Positions 47,920-50,915 of a DNA stretch of 50,915 nucleotides are shown here, piece by piece; position 1 is the first letter of the stretch, and each line of letters begins with the position of its first letter. The stretch is from Candidatus Bathyarchaeota archaeon (lineage in GTDB: Archaea; Thermoproteota; Bathyarchaeia; TCS64): positions 761,866 to 812,780 of the forward strand of contig CP070784.1 in assembly GCA_020346605.1 (NCBI GenBank), read 5' to 3'. The position numbers were made by a program, and so were the translations under genes. The notes below the pieces were generated by a model. It had not been told where the DNA came from, made no database searches, and was given only the letters and a program-made list of their open reading frames with translations.

Positions 47920-49158
47920 GTGTCTTCGATACTTTCCAGGCTGAGGGATGAGCTTTCATTCATTAGGGGCAACCTCCTAGTCCTCATCGTCAGCTACATG
48001 ATGTTCCGCTTCTCCGGGGGGCTCGTCGGCTCTTTCTACTCCCTCTACGTCAGGGAGCTCGGGGCAACACCCTTCGTCCTCGGGCTGATCGGCTCCCTTG
48101 GCTCCGCAATCCTCGCCTTTGTGAGGATCCCCGGCGCCTACATAGCCGACAGGTACGGCAGGAAGAACATAATCGTCGTCTTCACATACGGGGCGGCCCT
48201 CTCCTTCCTGATTTACTCCCTCGCCCCCGACTGGCGCTTCATCGTGGTGGCGACGTTCATGTCCAACCTCTGCAACGTCTATCTTCCCGCCCTCGAGGCT
48301 CTGGAGGCGGACTCGATCCCCCTCGAGAGGCGGGGGATGGGCTACGCGTCGACCCAAGTCCTCCCCCACATCACGGTGATAGTCGCTCCGCTCGTCTCGG
48401 GCTACTTTGTGGAGACCATGGGGCTCGTTCCCGGGATGAGGGTCACCTACATCGTCGCCCTGGTGGGAGGGCTGTTAGCGGCGGTGACCCGCACCTTCTT
48501 CCTCAGGGAGACCCTTGAGACCTCTGAACGGGTCCGGCAGGGCGATCTGCGGGAGGTCTTCACCGAGTCCTTCCACTCCATCTCCGAGGTCTGGCGGGTG
48601 ATGCCGCGGAACGTAAAGTACTTCACGGTGGCGATGCTGATCCTCAGCTTCCAGGGGCCCTTCTTCGGGATGTTTCACGCCCTCTACGCGAACGACGTCG
48701 TCGGGGTCAAGAGGTTCCAGTGGAGCTTCATGAGCACGGTCAACATGCTGATTGGCCTGGTTCTCGGCATACCCGTGGGTCGCCTCATCGACGCCATCGG
48801 AAGGAAGAGGAGCATGCTGCTCCGCTTCCTCTTCTCGACGCCCGTAGTCGTACTGATGGTCTTCTCCAGGGGGTTCCTGCAGCACCTCGTCGTAATCATC
48901 CTGTTCGCCGTAAGCGGCACCTTCTTTCCCGCCTTCAGGGCCCTCCAGGCCGACATGATCCCCCGCGAGGCGAGGGGCCGGGTCCTTGGTGTGATAGGGA
49001 CGTTGAGGATCCTTGCGACGGTCCCCTCCGCCGCCCTGGGGGGGCTCCTCTACCAGACCCATCCGGCGCTGCCCTTCGCGCTGGCCATCGTGCTCCAGCT
49101 GATATCCGTCTCCATCATCTACTTCAAGGTCCAGGAGCCCAGCGTCCAAGAAGTGTGA
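47920..49158 (+). CDS. MFS transporter
   Basis: The 412-residue protein has twelve predicted membrane segments. ADRYGRKNIIVVFTYG between TM2 and TM3 is the classic MFS loop motif (GxxADRxGRK), and GRLIDAIGRKRSMLLR repeats it between TM8 and TM9. The N-terminus (SILSRLRDELSFIRGN) is cytoplasmic. It is not close to the MFS protein at 9198-10400. It starts with GTG 47920. Substrate unknown; the M20 peptidase gene follows 85 bp later on the same strand, so peptide or amino-acid derivative transport is possible. Confidence 0.9.
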   Translation: MSSILSRLRDELSFIRGNLLVLIVSYMMFRFSGGLVGSFYSLYVRELGATPFVLGLIGSLGSAILAFVRIPGAYIADRYGRKNIIVVFTYGAALSFLIYSLAPDWRFIVVATFMSNLCNVYLPALEALEADSIPLERRGMGYASTQVLPHITVIVAPLVSGYFVETMGLVPGMRVTYIVALVGGLLAAVTRTFFLRETLETSERVRQGDLREVFTESFHSISEVWRVMPRNVKYFTVAMLILSFQGPFFGMFHALYANDVVGVKRFQWSFMSTVNMLIGLVLGIPVGRLIDAIGRKRSMLLRFLFSTPVVVLMVFSRGFLQHLVVIILFAVSGTFFPAFRALQADMIPREARGRVLGVIGTLRILATVPSAALGGLLYQTHPALPFALAIVLQLISVSIIYFKVQEPSVQEV

Positions 49159-49243
49159 GCTCCACTGGAAGACTGCGAGCGTTACGCTGCTGGATGATTG
49201 GAAAACGATATCACGGGGAACAGACCAATTCTAGTGATACTTC

Positions 49244-50446
49244 ATGGCCGGTTTAGAGGAGCTGAAGGCGAGAGTAGCGGAGGAGGTCGAGGCCCAGAGG
49301 GGGCGGCTGCACCAGATCAGCAGGGTCCTCTACGAGAACCCAGAGCTCGGGAGCGAGGAGTTCAGATCCGCGGAGCTGCTCACTGGCGAGTTAGAGAAGG
49401 ATGGCTTCCAGGTGGATAGGGGGCTGCTCGGGATGCCTACGGCGTTCTGTGCAACTTTCAGGGGAAGGGGCGAGGGCCCCAGGATCGCCGTCATAGCTGA
49501 GTATGACGCCCTCCCCGGCGTGGGCCACGGCTGCGGTCACAACTTGATCTCAGCGGCCGCTGTGGGCGCCGGCGTCGCCGCCAGTAGGGTGATCTGTGAT
49601 TTGTACGGGGAAGTGCTAGTGGTGGGGACACCCGCGGAGGAGGGGCGGGGGCCCAGCGGCGGGAGCAAGGTCATCATGGCGGACGGGGAGTTCTGGGACG
49701 ACGTGGACGCCGCGGTCATGCTCCATCCCGGCACCGGCTACAGCGTGGGCAACGGCTCGCTGGGCATCTGGAATGTAAAGATGGAGTTCCAGGGGCAGAC
49801 CTCCCACGCCGCGGCCTCCCCTCAGAAGGGGGTGAACGCCCTCAACGCGGCCACCCTCGCCTTCATGGCTACCCACATGCTCAGGCAGGAGGCCCGCAGG
49901 GACGCCAACCTGGTGATCCACGGCATCATTACCGAGGGGGGGCTCGCCTCCAATATTATACCCGACAGGGCTGTCTGCGACTTCGGCGTACGCAGCACTG
50001 ACGAGGTTTACCTGGAGGAGATGGTGGAGAAGGTGGCCCGCTGCGCGGAGGGGGCGGCACTCGCCATGGGAGCGAAGGTGAAAGTCACCAAGAGGAAGGG
50101 GTACAGCGGAAAGAAGGTCAACGAGCCCCTGATAGAGGCCTTGTGGGAGAACTACGCCTCTCTCGGCGTCGAGATGAAGCACTGGAGGGAGAGCGTCAGT
50201 GGAATGCCCATGGCTTCGACGGACTTCGGAGACGTCTCGCAGAGGATACCCGCGGCCAGCTCCAACATCAAGATCACCGAGTATGGTACGCCGGGCCACA
50301 GCAAGCAGATGGCTGAGGCGACCATGACCCCTGAAGGGCAGGAGGCGATGATCGTCGGGGCGAAGGCGCTGGCGATGACCCTCGTGGAGCTGCTTGCGGA
50401 CCCTGAGAGGCTGAGGAGTGTGAAGGAGTACTTCGACGACCACTAG
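49244..50446 (+). CDS. M20-family metallopeptidase/amidohydrolase
   Basis: The 400-residue protein has AVIAEYDALPGVGHGCGHNL (metal-binding His and Asp), GTPAEEGRGPSGGSKVIMAD (catalytic Glu pair), VMLHPGTGY, a dimerisation domain (FQGQTSHAAASPQKGVNALN) and the late STDFGDVSQRIPA. This fits the amidohydrolase branch of M20 (AbgB/ACY1-like), which cleaves N-acyl or aminobenzoyl-glutamate-type compounds. The start is ATG 49244. Its TAG shares CTAG (50443-50446) with the stop of the convergent small gene. Confidence 0.92.
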   Translation: MAGLEELKARVAEEVEAQRGRLHQISRVLYENPELGSEEFRSAELLTGELEKDGFQVDRGLLGMPTAFCATFRGRGEGPRIAVIAEYDALPGVGHGCGHNLISAAAVGAGVAASRVICDLYGEVLVVGTPAEEGRGPSGGSKVIMADGEFWDDVDAAVMLHPGTGYSVGNGSLGIWNVKMEFQGQTSHAAASPQKGVNALNAATLAFMATHMLRQEARRDANLVIHGIITEGGLASNIIPDRAVCDFGVRSTDEVYLEEMVEKVARCAEGAALAMGAKVKVTKRKGYSGKKVNEPLIEALWENYASLGVEMKHWRESVSGMPMASTDFGDVSQRIPAASSNIKITEYGTPGHSKQMAEATMTPEGQEAMIVGAKALAMTLVELLADPERLRSVKEYFDDH

Positions 50447-50643
50447 TCCTCTTTCTTCCATACTGAGAGGCCGGTGTACTGCTTGATGGCCTCGAAGCTG
50501 AAGGCGGCGCGCGCGCCGTCCGAGCGCGTGGATGGCATGTCCACCTCGGTCCTGTTGTTGAGGAGGAGCGGTCTCTCCCTGATGATCATGTAGACGTGGT
50601 CCCCGATGCGCGCGCGCGTGGATCTCAGGCGCGCGAAATCCAT
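50443..50643 (-). CDS. Small hypothetical protein
   Basis: The 66-residue product reads MDFARLRSTRARIGDHVYMI, IRERPLLLNNRTEVDMPSTR and SDGARAAFSFEAIKQYTGLS to a basic-acidic tail (VWKKED). It looks soluble and basic. Codons are GC-rich, with several GCGCGC runs (about 50503-50514, 50608-50635). An AT-rich stretch (ATAAATATTATG read on this strand, about 50678-50690) lies 35-45 bp upstream as a promoter candidate. Its stop shares CTAG with the M20 gene. No family is recognised. Confidence 0.55.
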   Translation of the reverse strand: MDFARLRSTRARIGDHVYMIIRERPLLLNNRTEVDMPSTRSDGARAAFSFEAIKQYTGLSVWKKED

Positions 50644-50732
50644 GAGACGTGAAGTTTACACACGAGCGGCATCCAAATTCATAATATTTATGTCACAATA
50701 AACATTGTGAATACACAAAGGAAGGAGTTGCC

Positions 50733-50915
50733 ATCATCAGGAAACTTTGGAACCGGATCATCCAGAAGATCAGGGCGTACGATGACGAGAGCGGCAGACG
50801 CAGGCCCCATCTCTGGTACCTGGCGGGCGCCGGAGATATTTCTGGAGGGTTCTATGGAGAAGTCTCCGAGATCGAATGGATAGACGACGCGCTGGAAGCA
50901 GACTACCGCAGGAAT
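50733..50915 (+). CDS. Partial ORF at window end, no canonical start codon
   Basis: A frame open from 50685 to the window end reads IIRKLWNRIIQKIRAYDDES, then GRRRPHLWYLAGAGDISGGF and YGEVSEIEWIDDALEADYRR. It contains no ATG, GTG or TTG. A Shine-Dalgarno-like GGAAGGAG (50720-50727) lies five to eight bases before two ATC codons (50733-50738), and the AT-rich CATAATATTTA (50680-50690) is promoter-like. Codon usage is good. Either translation begins at a rare codon, or one base is missing or added near 50707-50738; a GTG at 50707 lies in another frame. The protein continues beyond the window. Confidence 0.4.
   Translation, partial: MIRKLWNRIIQKIRAYDDESGRRRPHLWYLAGAGDISGGFYGEVSEIEWIDDALEADYRRN

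Noticed and set aside
1..50915. CRISPR array, insertion sequence, prophage or integrase
   Set aside because: No regularly spaced repeats, transposase, integrase, capsid or terminase reading frames were seen anywhere in the window.

Overview
The window is about 51 kb of dense, GC-rich archaeal chromosome. The information-processing genes are archaeal in type: a Dph6-type diphthamide enzyme, Nep1, D-aminoacyl-tRNA deacylase of the DTD2/GEK1 kind, archaeal PPAT, a histone-fold protein and an AsnRS. The ThrRS lacks the usual archaeal N-terminal editing domain. Many genes have a TATA-like box 25-40 bp before the start codon and little or no leader. Start codons include many GTG and TTG, and TAG is a common normal stop. 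There are no rRNA or tRNA genes, CRISPR arrays or insertion sequences. The mix (DUF763, DUF72-SWIM, membrane-anchored winged-helix regulator, PKD surface protein with an IPGFP-type C-terminal anchor) suggests an uncultivated TACK- or Asgard-like lineage such as Bathyarchaeia or Thorarchaeia. This placement is inference.

Layout. 0-3.4 kb: a minus-strand run of class II HMG-CoA reductase, a conserved hypothetical, an enlarged Trm112-like protein and a partial DsrE-like protein, divergent from PPAT. 3.6-9.1 kb: DUF763, an AT-rich gap, an esterase-D-like hydrolase, a TIGR04076 protein, a small membrane protein and a PLP aminotransferase. 9.2-15.1 kb: MFS transporter, gamma-glutamyltransferase, AsnRS, and a divergent TetR/methyltransferase pair with repeated palindromes around both promoters. 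15.2-18.6 kb: an accessory-looking stretch with a DEDD-like nuclease, a BtrH-like protein, three damaged small ORFs (one frameshift, two with in-frame TAG) and an SH3-like protein. 18.6-20.3 kb: minus-strand membrane proteins (DUF998, QueT and two 52-residue proteins). 20.5-29.4 kb: S9 peptidase, surface protein, GyrI-like protein, methyltransferase, PHP phosphatase, HtrA protease and Dph6.

29.4-34.4 kb: a structured non-coding segment that may be an H/ACA-like RNA or a thrS leader, catalytic-only ThrRS, a zinc-binding small protein, DtdA, a 3-methyladenine glycosylase/DUF72-SWIM operon and a cupin. 34.6-39.2 kb: TIGR04076, HAD, a membrane-anchored HTH regulator directly followed by a secreted coiled-coil protein, and an ATC-hydrolase-like protein. 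39.3-43.6 kb: Nep1, a histone overlapping a SpoIIM-family gene, a CxGCAxxG-type redox protein, an NrdG-like radical SAM protein, a SagB-like flavoenzyme and a flavodoxin. 43.8-50.9 kb: an SPL-like radical SAM protein, a VOC-PPDK operon, MFS, an M20 peptidase, a small hypothetical and a 3'-truncated ORF with no canonical start.

The strongest leads are the structured RNA before thrS, the TetR operator array, the membrane HTH/coiled-coil pair, and the cluster of GC3-typical ORFs interrupted by TAG. No complete, clearly new multi-gene system could be shown from sequence alone.
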